From an uncultured Woeseiaceae bacterium (GTDB taxonomy: Bacteria > Pseudomonadota > Gammaproteobacteria > Steroidobacterales > Woeseiaceae): a DNA stretch of 37,238 bases. The stretch lies in contig CAMYMR010000068.1 in the NCBI GenBank assembly GCA_947259285.1, forward strand, positions 2,164 to 39,401, in the 5' to 3' direction. Positions 29,360-37,238 of this stretch are shown here, in pieces (position 1 is the stretch's first letter; every line of letters begins with the position of its first letter). The notes beneath the pieces were generated by a model. It did not search any database, had not been told where the DNA came from, and saw only the letters and a program-made list of their open reading frames with translations. The translations under genes and the position numbers were made by a program.

Positions 29360-29707
29360 CCGGAGAGCCGATCGGTGCCGCGATAGCGGGTTGACATCGC
29401 CCCGTGGCGTACAAGCTGAAGCCGTACAGCAGACTGCTTTGCGAGCAGACGTGGAATGTTCGTTTCCAGGTTTAGACCAGGTTCGGCGACAGTCGGTGAA
29501 CGCATGGCCAGACACGAAAGCATGCGGCCGCTCTCGGCGGGGGTCACCAAGCATATGAACCAACGACGGCCAAGCGTCTCAAAGCCGCCTGCCGAAGGAC
29601 CTGAGGTAATATGGCGGCTGTTGAACCAAAGCTGACGTAGGGGTAGGAGACCGCATGGGGCGGTCGGCCGCTCGAACTCGCATGGTATGGAAAAGGAAAG
29701 ACTCGAC
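29360..29707. other. Intergenic region, possible decayed repeat, upstream of lipoprotein
   Basis: The 348 bases have no supported gene. The frames that cross it translate to Ser/Arg/Pro-rich text typical of non-coding DNA. The last part must contain the promoter of the lipoprotein at 29708. Confidence 0.45.
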
Positions 29708-31432
29708 ATGAAACGCAATCGTATCCTGTATGCGCTGACGGCCGTGGCCTGCGTCGCGGTAATGCTCGGAGCCTGCGGTAAGAAGGACGAATTAGCCGAA
29801 GACAGCCTGCTCGTCTATGTTCCTGCCGATACACCCTATGTCATCGCGAATACGGAGCCGTTGCCGAAAGATGTCGTCGAGCGGATGAGTCCGGCTCTGA
29901 CCGACGCAATCGAAGCCTATCGCTCCGTCATGAGAGAAGTCATCACTGCCGCCGCCGAAAAGGACGGCGACGTTGAAAAGAAAGAAATGCTGGAGCGAGC
30001 TTCTTCCATCGCCGATCAACTCTCCGAATTGTTTACCCCTGAGGGTATGGAAGCGGCCGGCATCACGCGCGAATCGGCGGTCGCGATTTACGGCAACGGG
30101 CTGCTGCCGGTGATCCGAATCGAGGTCACGAGCGAGGATGCCTTCGACGCGGCGGTCGGCCGTATCGAAGAGAGCGCCGGCGCGACAATGAAGGTGGCGA
30201 CGGTGGACGGCAGCCCGTATCGCTACACCGATGTCGAGTCGGTTCGCCTCCTGCTTGGCGTATTCGAGGGCTATGCCGTCTTCACGGTGGTGCCCACGGC
30301 ATTTGACGACGAGCAGCTGAAACGCGCTATCGGTCTCACGCTGCCTGATGAGAACATTGCTGAGGCCGGCACGTTGCAGGCCATCGCCGCTGACAACGAC
30401 TTCCTGCCGCACTATCTCGGCTTTTTCAGTCTGGATCGCATCGCCTCGGCGTTTCTGGACGCGCCGACCGGTATGAATGCCGAGCTGCTGGCCCTTGGCG
30501 ATTACGACGCGTCGGACATCAGCGACGTGTGCCGCGAAGAAATTCGCGACCTGGTTCAGATCGCCCCGCGGATGATATTCGGCTACGAGTCGATGTCGAC
30601 CGACAAGATCGAAACTCGCGCAATAATGGAACTGCGTGAGGACATTGCTTCGGACTTAAAGTTGTTACAGGCAGCAGTGCCCGGGCTCGGCAAGGACCCG
30701 GGGGGGCTGATGTCGTTCGGTTTCAGTCTGAATCCGAAAGCAGCGCGGGATTTCTACGAGGCCCGTCTCGACGCCATCGAGGACGATCCGTTTGAGTGCG
30801 AGTTCTTTCAGGATATGCAGGCCGGTGTTGCGAAGGGTCGCGCTGCTCTGCAGCAGCCGATACCGCCGGTGGTTTACGATTTCCGCGGCATCAATGTGAT
30901 CGTCGACGACATCGATGAATTCGATCTCGCGAGCAAGCAGCCGCCGACGAATGCCGAAGCCACAATTCTGCTGGCCATGGACAACGCACCGGCGTTGCTG
31001 CAGATGGGCCAGATGTTCGTGCCCGAACTCGCGGAGATGCAAATCGAAGCAAACGGAAAGCCAGTCAAGGTTGAGACCGTGCGGCTGCAGGGCGTCGTCG
31101 ACAACGTGTTCGTCGCGATGAGCGACGAGGCAATTTCGTTGTCGGTCGGGCCGAACGCGGAGTCGAGAGCTGCCGAACTGCTGGGTTCCTCGTCGAACGG
31201 ACTGAGCCCGTTTTTCGGCATGACGCTCGATGTCGGTCGATACTATAAGATGATCGGCGAGATGATGATGCTCGAAACGGGCGATGCAAAAGCCGACATG
31301 CCGGAATCGATTCGCGAAGGATTTCGTGACAGCTTGTTGGCGTTCGGCGAACTCTACGACCGCATGATCCTGGACGTCGAGTTCACGGATCGCGGCGTGG
31401 AGTTCTACACGAAGATGGCGCTCGACGACTGA
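29708..31432 (+). CDS. Large hypothetical lipoprotein
   Basis: The 574-residue protein has a lipoprotein signal, MKRNRILYALTAVACVAVML followed by GAC, with the lipobox cysteine near residue 23. The mature part starts with YVPADTPYVIANTEPLPKDV, which resembles the opening of periplasmic proteins of the DUF3352 kind, where PADT.Y...... is recurrent. Overall composition is acidic, with several repeated-looking segments (LGFFSLDRIASAF; MTLDVGRYYKMIGEMM; LGLVVD-type strands). AAGGA nine or ten bases before the ATG at 29708 decides the start. It appears monocistronic. Role unknown; a periplasmic or outer-membrane-associated structural or binding protein is all the sequence supports. Confidence 0.82.
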   Translation: MKRNRILYALTAVACVAVMLGACGKKDELAEDSLLVYVPADTPYVIANTEPLPKDVVERMSPALTDAIEAYRSVMREVITAAAEKDGDVEKKEMLERASSIADQLSELFTPEGMEAAGITRESAVAIYGNGLLPVIRIEVTSEDAFDAAVGRIEESAGATMKVATVDGSPYRYTDVESVRLLLGVFEGYAVFTVVPTAFDDEQLKRAIGLTLPDENIAEAGTLQAIAADNDFLPHYLGFFSLDRIASAFLDAPTGMNAELLALGDYDASDISDVCREEIRDLVQIAPRMIFGYESMSTDKIETRAIMELREDIASDLKLLQAAVPGLGKDPGGLMSFGFSLNPKAARDFYEARLDAIEDDPFECEFFQDMQAGVAKGRAALQQPIPPVVYDFRGINVIVDDIDEFDLASKQPPTNAEATILLAMDNAPALLQMGQMFVPELAEMQIEANGKPVKVETVRLQGVVDNVFVAMSDEAISLSVGPNAESRAAELLGSSSNGLSPFFGMTLDVGRYYKMIGEMMMLETGDAKADMPESIREGFRDSLLAFGELYDRMILDVEFTDRGVEFYTKMALDD

Positions 31433-31546
31433 TCCTGCCCGCATTCGGGCCAAATGACCGGCCATGCAGGGCCGCGTCGTCGGTCTTCGCGTAACCGGCG
31501 CTCTCGTTGGCCTCTAACCGGAGATGCTGACTGATTCGTAGGCTAT

Positions 31547-32047
31547 TTGTGCAAAAACGAGAACTGGATTGTCGAATACGTGGACAATTTAAAGTTTGGC
31601 AAACTAATCAAGAGGGTCAATCTCTACCCGCCTTACCTGGGTATGGGTATACGTGTCAGATCGTTTCGCGAAGATTTCACGCGTTTTGAAGTCGAGTTGC
31701 GGGCCCGCTGGTACAACCGCAACCTGTTCGGCACGCATTTCGGCGGATGTCTCTATTCGATGTGCGACCCGTTCTACGTCTTCATAGTGACGATGAACCT
31801 CGGGCGTGGCTATGTTGTCTGGGATAAGTCGGCCGCTATCGAGTTTCTCAAACCCGCGAAAGGCACCATTCTGGGTGTATTTGAGGTCGACAAAGACCGC
31901 CTCGAGGAAATCCGGCGTGAGGTCGATGAGTTGGGGAAGAACACCTATCACTTTGAAGCCGACCTTGTTGATGAGGCTGGGCAAGCGGTTGCGCGCGTCA
32001 GCAAAGAAATCTATGTGCGATCAAAAGCTGGGGCTGGTAGCTCATAG
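31547..32047 (+). CDS. DUF4442 hotdog-fold protein (possible thioesterase)
   Basis: The 166-residue protein contains a DUF4442-type hotdog domain: YPPYLGMGIRVRSFREDFTR, RARWYNRNLFGTHFGGCLYS, MCDPFYVFIVTMNLG and WDKSAAIEFLKPAKGTI. Proteins of this group resemble PaaI/YiiD acyl-CoA thioesterases. The first helix-facing residues (N-x-x-G-T-x-F-G-G) agree with the family. The start is uncertain: TTG at 31547 has a poor AGG upstream, and GTG at 31580 is an alternative with no better site. It has no enzyme partners nearby, so the acyl substrate is unknown. Confidence 0.85.
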   Translation: MCKNENWIVEYVDNLKFGKLIKRVNLYPPYLGMGIRVRSFREDFTRFEVELRARWYNRNLFGTHFGGCLYSMCDPFYVFIVTMNLGRGYVVWDKSAAIEFLKPAKGTILGVFEVDKDRLEEIRREVDELGKNTYHFEADLVDEAGQAVARVSKEIYVRSKAGAGSS

Positions 32048-32667
32048 CAAGCGAGCAAGGCAACGCCGTCGTTGCCACCGCGATATCTGGACGAACGACA
32101 GTTTCTTGCCGTTGGCTACGCTGACTCGTCCCACGTGAGCCTCACCGGGCCGCACGAAAACCCGAGGCTTTGTGTACGCCGAAACAGGCTACCGGCAGGA
32201 CCAGGGCTACACTCGATTACATCCGAAGCCAGATACCCGACTTGGACCCAAACATGCTGCACGTGAACGACCGTTCCTGGCGATAGCAGGCGTTTAGTTT
32301 TGGCTGACCGAAAACCTTGTTCGGGCTCTCCGATATGCGCTCAGAAACCGACCGTCCGCCATCATGAACGTAGAAGGCGCGAGTGCCCCCAAAGAAGCTG
32401 CTCAACTGTCGCTCTTCCTTGTGTGATCTGGTTCGCTGCGCCACATCAACATCCTTAATAGCTTCGGCCCTGGTCGCGAGCGGTCGGAGCGGGGACTGCA
32501 GGTCGGCAAGTCTGGGGATTCGTCGTTGACGTGACTTTAGAAGCGATCGCCGGGAATACGTAGTCATCCTTACCGCCATTGTGAATCCAGCTATGTCGCG
32601 CAATCGCCATTTGTAAGAACATCCGCTCGCGCCATTCCTTCGCGCAATTCTGGTAACGGAGACCTTA
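32048..32667. other. 620-base region without recognised gene
   Basis: This is the longest gene-free stretch in the window. A 176-codon minus-strand frame (32217-32747) covers much of it, but its translation is Arg/Ser-rich, has no domain and runs into the start of the MFS gene, so I treat it as chance. I see no tRNA, transposase or clear repeat. Decayed coding sequence or an intergenic repeat remnant is possible. The final bases hold the MFS ribosome-binding site. Confidence 0.5.
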
Positions 32668-34008
32668 ATGGGACACGAAAGCAAGCCGTTCAATCGCTGG
32701 TTCGTGGTTGTGGGCGCCATAATGATCCAGCTCGCTCTGGGCGCCATCTATGCCTGGTCGGTTTTTACGGCAAGGTTAACGGACATTGACGACGTTTACG
32801 CGTTCTCCGCCAGCCAGGCAGCCTGGGTGTTCTCCGCAGGACTCGTGACGTTTGCAATCGTGATGGTGCTGGCCGGCCGCATACTGCCGCGCGTCGGACC
32901 ACGAAAGCTGTCCGTTGCCGGCGGACTACTGCTCGGCTCAGGCTACATCGCGAGCGGCTTTTTCGGCGAGTCATTCGCCGTGCAACTGCTCGGTATCGGC
33001 ATCGTCAGCGGCGCGGGCATCGGGCTCGCCTATGTCGTTCCGATCGCGGTATGCGTCAAGTGGTTCCCCGACAAGAAGGGCCTTATCACAGGCCTCGCGG
33101 TTGCCGGATTCGGGTTCGGCGCCACAATCTGGGTCAAGCTGGCCGGCTCCTGGTTCGGTGGCTTGCTGAATACGACGAGCGTGTTTGGCCTGCCGGGCGT
33201 GCAGAGTGTCTTCGTCATTTACGGCATCACGTTCTTCGTGCTCGTGCTGCTCGGGAGTGCAGTGATGGTCAATCCGCCGGAAGGATACGCACCCGCAGGA
33301 TGGTCGCCGCCGGATGCCGACAACGGCGATCATGGCGCCGTCGAGTACCGCGCACGAGACATGTTGCGTACACCGCAGTTCTACATGCTCTGGACGACGT
33401 TCATGTTCGCGGGTATTGCGGGCCTGATGGTCATTTACTGCATTAAGCTGTTCGGCATCGACGCGCTCGAATACCGTGGCGTTACCAATGCCGGCGTGAT
33501 CACCGGTACGGCGATGGCCTGGTATGCCATATTCAACGGTCTCGGCCGTATCGCCTGGGGCAGCATTTCCGATCGGATCGGTCGTCGCCAGACGCTCATC
33601 CTGATGTCGGTGTTACAGGGTGCAACCATGCTGATGACTTACCACGTATTCATCACCTTCGGCATGGTTTACGGCTTCATTCTCGCCGCCGCATTGATCG
33701 GCTTTAACTACGGCGGTAGCTTCGCCCTGTTCCCGGCCATCACGGCCGACTACTTCGGCAACAAGAGCGTCGGCAGCAACTACGGCTGGATGTTCACCGC
33801 CTATGGCGTCGCCGGACTGGCCGGACCGCTACTTGCAGGTTACTTCAAGGATTCGGCACAGGGTTCTGCTGACCCGACAGTCTGGATGACGCCGTTCGTC
33901 ATCGCGGGCATCGTTTGCCTGCTCGGTGCCGTGATCATGTCGCTTACCACGCGACCCAGCCGTGGCTTGCCTCCCGCGGGAGGCAGGCTTGCTGCCGAGA
34001 CGACCTGA
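32668..34008 (+). CDS. MFS transporter, OFA (oxalate/formate antiporter) family
   Basis: The 446-residue protein has twelve predicted helices. NRWFVVVGAIMIQLALGAIY followed by AWSVF is the recognisable OFA-family first helix. The MFS loop motif between helices 2 and 3 appears as GRILPRVGPRKLS, and its counterpart between helices 8 and 9 as GSISDRIGRRQTLI. Family members exchange small carboxylates such as oxalate/formate, or handle pyruvate and related acids; the true substrate here is unknown. GGAGA a few bases before ATG 32668 supports the start. It has no catabolic gene beside it. Confidence 0.92.
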   Translation: MGHESKPFNRWFVVVGAIMIQLALGAIYAWSVFTARLTDIDDVYAFSASQAAWVFSAGLVTFAIVMVLAGRILPRVGPRKLSVAGGLLLGSGYIASGFFGESFAVQLLGIGIVSGAGIGLAYVVPIAVCVKWFPDKKGLITGLAVAGFGFGATIWVKLAGSWFGGLLNTTSVFGLPGVQSVFVIYGITFFVLVLLGSAVMVNPPEGYAPAGWSPPDADNGDHGAVEYRARDMLRTPQFYMLWTTFMFAGIAGLMVIYCIKLFGIDALEYRGVTNAGVITGTAMAWYAIFNGLGRIAWGSISDRIGRRQTLILMSVLQGATMLMTYHVFITFGMVYGFILAAALIGFNYGGSFALFPAITADYFGNKSVGSNYGWMFTAYGVAGLAGPLLAGYFKDSAQGSADPTVWMTPFVIAGIVCLLGAVIMSLTTRPSRGLPPAGGRLAAETT

Positions 34009-34283
34009 CAATCGGAGCGGCTGAGCGGCGAGGCACAGCGGTCGTTTGGCCGTACTTGCTCTTGATGAGCGGACCGGTAGCATCGCGCCAGAAACCTGGC
34101 TCGATAGCACAGCCTTTGGGCCGTCTTCTGCCCGTCACCCCGCCAGAACTCTGGGTCTTTTGAGTGAGTGATCTCTTGCAAACCGCAATCTGGCGCTTTT
34201 GACATAAATCTGTGAACTCCGTCAATTCGGGTCACGCCAGTCAGAGGTAGGCTTGGAATTCGGTATACGATGGGCTGGAAGAT

Positions 34284-34511
34284 ATGCAATTAATTCATCG
34301 AATTAGAGACAGTTTCGTTTCCAAAGTCTCACCCGCCGCAGCGGAATGGGCCGAAGAGTCGGACCGATTGTCAGAGAAGTTGGCGATCCAGCGCCAGTGG
34401 ATGCAGAAGAGAGGCATCGACATTACTCTCAAGGAATCGGAGCGCCCGCCACGCCCGCAGAAAAGACCCCCTCTACCAGGAACGGTAATCTTCTTCTCGA
34501 GCAAATCCTGA
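34284..34511 (+). CDS. Small hypothetical protein
   Basis: The 75-residue frame begins MQLIHRIRDSFVSKVSPAAA, continues as a plausible amphipathic helix to about residue 45 and ends in a proline/arginine-rich tail. GGAAG lies very close to the ATG, at less than ideal spacing. There is no family match and no partner gene; codon usage is ordinary. It could be a real small protein or a chance frame. Confidence 0.4.
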   Translation: MQLIHRIRDSFVSKVSPAAAEWAEESDRLSEKLAIQRQWMQKRGIDITLKESERPPRPQKRPPLPGTVIFFSSKS

Positions 34512-34649
34512 GCGCTACTATCGTTCTGCTGGCCGCTTCTGCCGGCTGGCCGACACTGGGTCCGAATCAACCTTAAAGGCCGGAAACACCACTAGCCATA
34601 CGGCGTTAGGTAGAACCCAGAATTGACGAACGCGACTGAAAGCGGGAAT

Positions 34650-34772
34650 CTAATGGCCGAGAAAGGCAAACCTAACGAAAGTTAGCGACGCAAAGCCACG
34701 GGTCCTCGCTTCCTCCGCGACGCCTGCTGCGACGCCACGTAGGACCCCAAGATCGCCGGGCTGCCGAGCCCG
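34650..34772 (+). ncRNA. Cyclic di-GMP-I riboswitch (GEMM motif)
   Basis: The conserved core is read directly: GAGAAAGGCAAACC (34659-34672), then a perfect 5-bp stem CTAAC/GTTAG closed by a GAAA tetraloop (34672-34685), then GACGCAAAGCCACGGGTCC (34687-34705). A second stem pairs GGGTCCT (34700-34706) with AGGACCC (34741-34747) and is followed by GATCGCCGGGCTGCC, the usual 3' closing segment. GGC 34655-34657 and GCC 34763-34765 can form P1. The aptamer lies in the 5' leader of the lipoprotein gene that starts at 34803. CGGGCT/AGCCCG (34757-34772) could form a competing hairpin with the 3' side of P1 and serve as the expression platform. It has no U-tract, so translational control is more likely than termination. 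Confidence 0.93.
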
Positions 34773-34802
34773 AGTTATGAGGCGATTGAGGAGGTGTTGG
34801 CA

Positions 34803-36978
34803 ATGCGTAAGTTTCCATTAGTTCTCGCACTTGTTTTGGCCGGGTGTGGAAGCGACGGGGGTAGCTTCGTACCCGCGCCGCAAACCGATCAGCCCGTGCC
34901 ACAACCCGTTCAACATGCGCCGGCCACAACCCGTTCAACATGCGCCGGAAATAGCGAATCTCAGCCTGCTGCCGAATTCCGTGACGTACATGGACGGTGA
35001 CGGTAGCGTTAGGGTGACGACGCAGTTCGAGTTCACGGACGTCGGACTCGATATCCAGAGCGTCCGGATCGACATATCGGATGGCACGAGCCTAACCATT
35101 GCGCCGACCACACCGATTAACTCGGCGTCCGGGACGATCAGCGAGGATTTCGAATTCTCTACCGACCAACTCGGCGAATTCACCGTCGACGTATGGGTGG
35201 TAGACGCTGCTGGCAATGCCTCGAACAGCTTGAGTGCCAGTATTCGGGTTGAGAGCCCTGTCCCCGAGATAGCTAGCCTTGACCCATCAGAAATTCGGAG
35301 CGGTAGCGTTGGGTTCGGACTCAGCGTAACCGGTACGAACTTTCTATCGGGCGCGACTGTGACGTGGGATGGTGCGGACCGCGCGACGGAGCACATGAGC
35401 GATTCCCGAGTCATTGCGTCCATCCTCGCGACAGACTTGGAGACACCACGCACTGTCAGCGTGCGGGTCCGGAATCCGGATCCGACGGGCGGCGCTAGTA
35501 ACGCGCTGTCGTTCGTCATCGCCGCCTCGGGAGGAGCCTCAGAGCCCAGCGGCTTTCCGATCCTGATCACCGAAACGATTGACGGCATGCCGCCCAACGG
35601 CCCGAGCGTGAATGGCGGAATGGATTGGGATGGCGGATTTATCACTTTCGCGTCCAGAGCGTCGAACCTGGTCACTGGCGACACGAACGATGCCTACGAC
35701 CTGTTCATTCGAGATACGTGCTTACGTTGGATTCCCGACGACGACTGTGTGCCTGAAACGATCCGGCCAGTGTCGAGTATCGGGGGAGCCGAACCGAACG
35801 GCGACATTGGATGGACCATCACCAGCCCGCACGACTCTCTCGCGGTCAGCTTCAACGGCCGTTACGTCGCGTTCGTGTCGTCGGCCAGCAACCTGATCCT
35901 GGGAGACACGAATGGGGTAGATGACGTATTCCTGCTGGATACCTGCATCTCGGTCCCCACGCTGCAACAGCAACCCTGCACTCCAGAGGTCATTCGGGTC
36001 TCGTTGGGCAATGACGGTTCACAGGCAACAACATCGGCTAGCCACCCGGCCGTCGCGGACGATGGCCGATTCGTCGTTTTCGTGAGCGCCGACCCGAACC
36101 TGGTCGCAGGAGACACCAACGGCGTGGCGGATGTGTTCCTGCGTGACACCTGCCGCGGCGCCGCATCGGGGTGCACGCCAAGCACGACAAGGGTATCGGT
36201 CGCCACGAACAGCAGCCAGGCGAATGCGGCGAGCGGCGAGCCCGCTTTCACCGGACGGTATGTCGCGTTCAGCTCGCTGGCCAGCAATCTTGTGGCAGGC
36301 GATTCGAACGGCTTGCGCGATATATTCCTACGCGACACGTGCATTGGCGAGCCCGATTGCGTCGACACGTCGACTCGGCTCATTTCGGCGGGTCACCTCG
36401 GCGACCCCGCCGATGGAGCGAGTTCAGATCCAGCGGTGAGCTGGGGGCTGGCGGACTTCTATGGTCACGACCAGCACGGACGCTTCGTCGTGTTCGTCTC
36501 CTCGGCAACCAACCTTGTCCCTGGCGACACTAATGCCTCCACCGACGTGTTCGAGCGCGACCTCTGTGTCGGCGAGCCGGGGTGCACGCCATCGATGGCC
36601 CGTATCTCGGTGACCAGCAGCGGTGAGCAGATTCTGGGTGACTCGTGGGGCGCGGATTTCGTGCGCTGGGATGGTGAAGCCGTGCCATTCGTTACGACCG
36701 CCGACGCAGTCGTGCCCGGCGACACGAACGGTCTCGCAGACGTCTACGTCCGGCATCAATGTCCATTCGGTGCGCCCAACTACTGTGAGGCAAACACTAG
36801 ACGCATTTCGATCGGCACGGCCGGAACACAGACTGACGGTGACAGCTACGCGCCTCGCATGTGCCACAATCCGTTTGGTGCATGGGCCATCACGTACATT
36901 TCGGAGGCGTCCAACATCGTGCCAGATGGCGTGCCCATCCCGAACCACGGCAGTATATACATGGACTTGGCCTACTGA
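34803..36978 (+). pseudogene. c-di-GMP-riboswitch-controlled IPT/TIG and beta-propeller lipoprotein, frameshifted by a 25-bp tandem duplication
   Basis: GAGGAGG eight bases upstream sets the start at ATG 34803. The signal MRKFPLVLALVLAGC has a clear lipobox. After QPVPQPVQHAP the frame is lost because a 25-base unit is duplicated; as read, translation stops at 35000. Removing one copy joins it to the long downstream frame (to 36978) and gives 716 residues. That part holds an Ig-like segment (about 60-140) and an IPT/TIG-like domain (about 145-230, SVTGTNFLSGATVTWDG). Seven repeats of the pattern GRYVAFVSSASNLVAGDTNG, each followed by xDVFLRDTC, then occur near 35635, 35858, 36063, 36255, 36479, 36681 and 36883, consistent with a seven-bladed propeller with cysteine pairs. 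Surface adhesion or matrix function under c-di-GMP control is inferred. Confidence 0.85.
34899..34948 (+). repeat. Perfect 25-bp tandem duplication causing a frameshift
   Basis: Bases 34899-34923 and 34924-34948 are identical (CCACAACCCGTTC... ending GCGCCGG). Twenty-five is not a multiple of three, so the second copy moves the reading frame by one. The frame before and the frame after match exactly when one copy is removed. No further copies flank it. Confidence 0.95.
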
Positions 36979-36993
36979 TTCCGGGAGTATGAA

Positions 36994-37022
36994 TGGGGCG
37001 CCGCGCACTGCATGGCGCCCCA
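36994..37022 (+). terminator. Probable transcription terminator hairpin
   Basis: TGGGGCGCC (36994-37002) and GGCGCCCCA (37014-37022) form a perfect 9-bp GC-rich stem with an 11-base loop, 15 bases after the lipoprotein stop codon. Only a short pyrimidine stretch (CTTCT) follows, so it is a weak or non-canonical Rho-independent terminator. Confidence 0.6.
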
Positions 37023-37139
37023 CTTCTAGGTTCATGACCTGCGGACGCGCGTATCACCCCGGAGCTGAGTTTGTCCGGCGGACAGTCGTAAATGACTCGC
37101 AGCGCTGGGTATCACGAAATGCGCCTCATGCGGGGAGAA

Positions 37140-37215
37140 TGGTGCCGGATAGGTGATTCGAACACCTGACCCCATCATTACGAATGATGTGCTCTACCAA
37201 CTGAGCTAATCCGGC
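37140..37215 (-). tRNA. tRNA-Thr (anticodon CGT)
   Basis: The minus strand folds as a standard 76-base tRNA with encoded CCA. The acceptor strands GCCGGAT and ATCCGGC pair fully, the D-loop contains AGCTCAGTTGGTAGAGC, the anticodon stem CATCA/TGATG encloses loop TTCGTAA with anticodon CGT (decoding ACG, threonine), and the T-arm holds GGTTCGA-like GTGTTCGAATC. Discriminator A precedes CCA. It is a potential integration target, but no integrase lies in the window. Confidence 0.97.
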
Positions 37216-37238
37216 TATAGGGGAGCGGCGCGAAGTAT

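Noticed and set aside
29074-29718. Long minus-strand frame (214 codons) overlapping a membrane-protein gene and the upstream gap
   Set aside because: Composition is Ser/Arg/Pro-rich with no domain or ribosome-binding site, while the opposite strand encodes clear membrane helices.
30665-31465. 266-codon minus-strand frame inside the large lipoprotein gene
   Set aside because: Antisense shadow; the plus strand has the lipobox signal and Shine-Dalgarno.
32217-32747. Minus-strand frame of 176 codons in the gene-free region
   Set aside because: It runs into the start of the well-supported MFS gene, is Arg-rich and has no recognisable motif.
34831-36978. Independent 715-residue protein starting at the upstream in-frame codon of the long propeller frame
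   Set aside because: Its first residues have no signal or Shine-Dalgarno and are simply the shifted translation of the lipoprotein N-terminus; one-copy correction explains everything.

Overview
The window looks like chromosomal DNA from a free-living Gram-negative gammaproteobacterium. It is GC-rich and dense with envelope functions: a TonB-dependent receptor, several lipobox lipoproteins, a TolC/MFP/RND efflux operon, a YheS-like ABC-F protein, CorC- and TerC-type membrane proteins, and a tRNA-Thr with encoded CCA. A marine or sediment lineage (for example Woeseiales-like) is only a guess. I see no phage, integrase, transposase, CRISPR array or classical defence island, so the interest lies in regulation, gene decay and unnamed small systems.

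Layout. 1-7558: 3' end of a BBE-type FAD oxidase, a CNNM/CorC protein, a guanylate-kinase-like P-loop protein (-), an alpha/beta hydrolase (-), a PQQ-type sugar dehydrogenase lipoprotein (-) and an ABC-F ATPase (+). 7588-12263: an S41 protease lipoprotein and a small lipoprotein in one unit (-), a UPF0178 protein (+), and a TonB-dependent receptor (-) overlapping it tail to tail. 12303-13751: a palindrome-rich divergent control region and a tyrosine phenol-lyase-like gene with an internal, frame-breaking deletion. 13748-13920: a REP-type repeat cluster between convergent stops. 13923-16216 (-): two DUF1538 membrane proteins, a PII-like protein and a CBS-pair protein in one tight operon. 16288-21836 (-): the efflux operon, with an AT-rich inverted repeat upstream.

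21956-29359: rhomboid protease, an exported-looking F420-reductase-like Rossmann protein, an FHA/coiled-coil protein paired with a membrane/coiled-coil protein, TerC and small membrane proteins. 29708-34511: a 574-residue lipoprotein, a DUF4442 hotdog protein, an OFA-family MFS transporter and a small ORF. 34650-36978: a clear cyclic di-GMP-I (GEMM) riboswitch, then a lipoprotein with an IPT/TIG-like domain and seven propeller-like repeats. A perfect 25-bp tandem duplication breaks its frame just after the signal peptide, and removing one copy restores a continuous 716-residue protein. The window ends with tRNA-Thr(CGT).

The points most worth following are the GEMM-controlled propeller lipoprotein and its possibly reversible frameshift, the DUF1538/PII/CBS operon, the FHA/membrane coiled-coil pair, and the damaged phenol-lyase gene beside its double palindrome.
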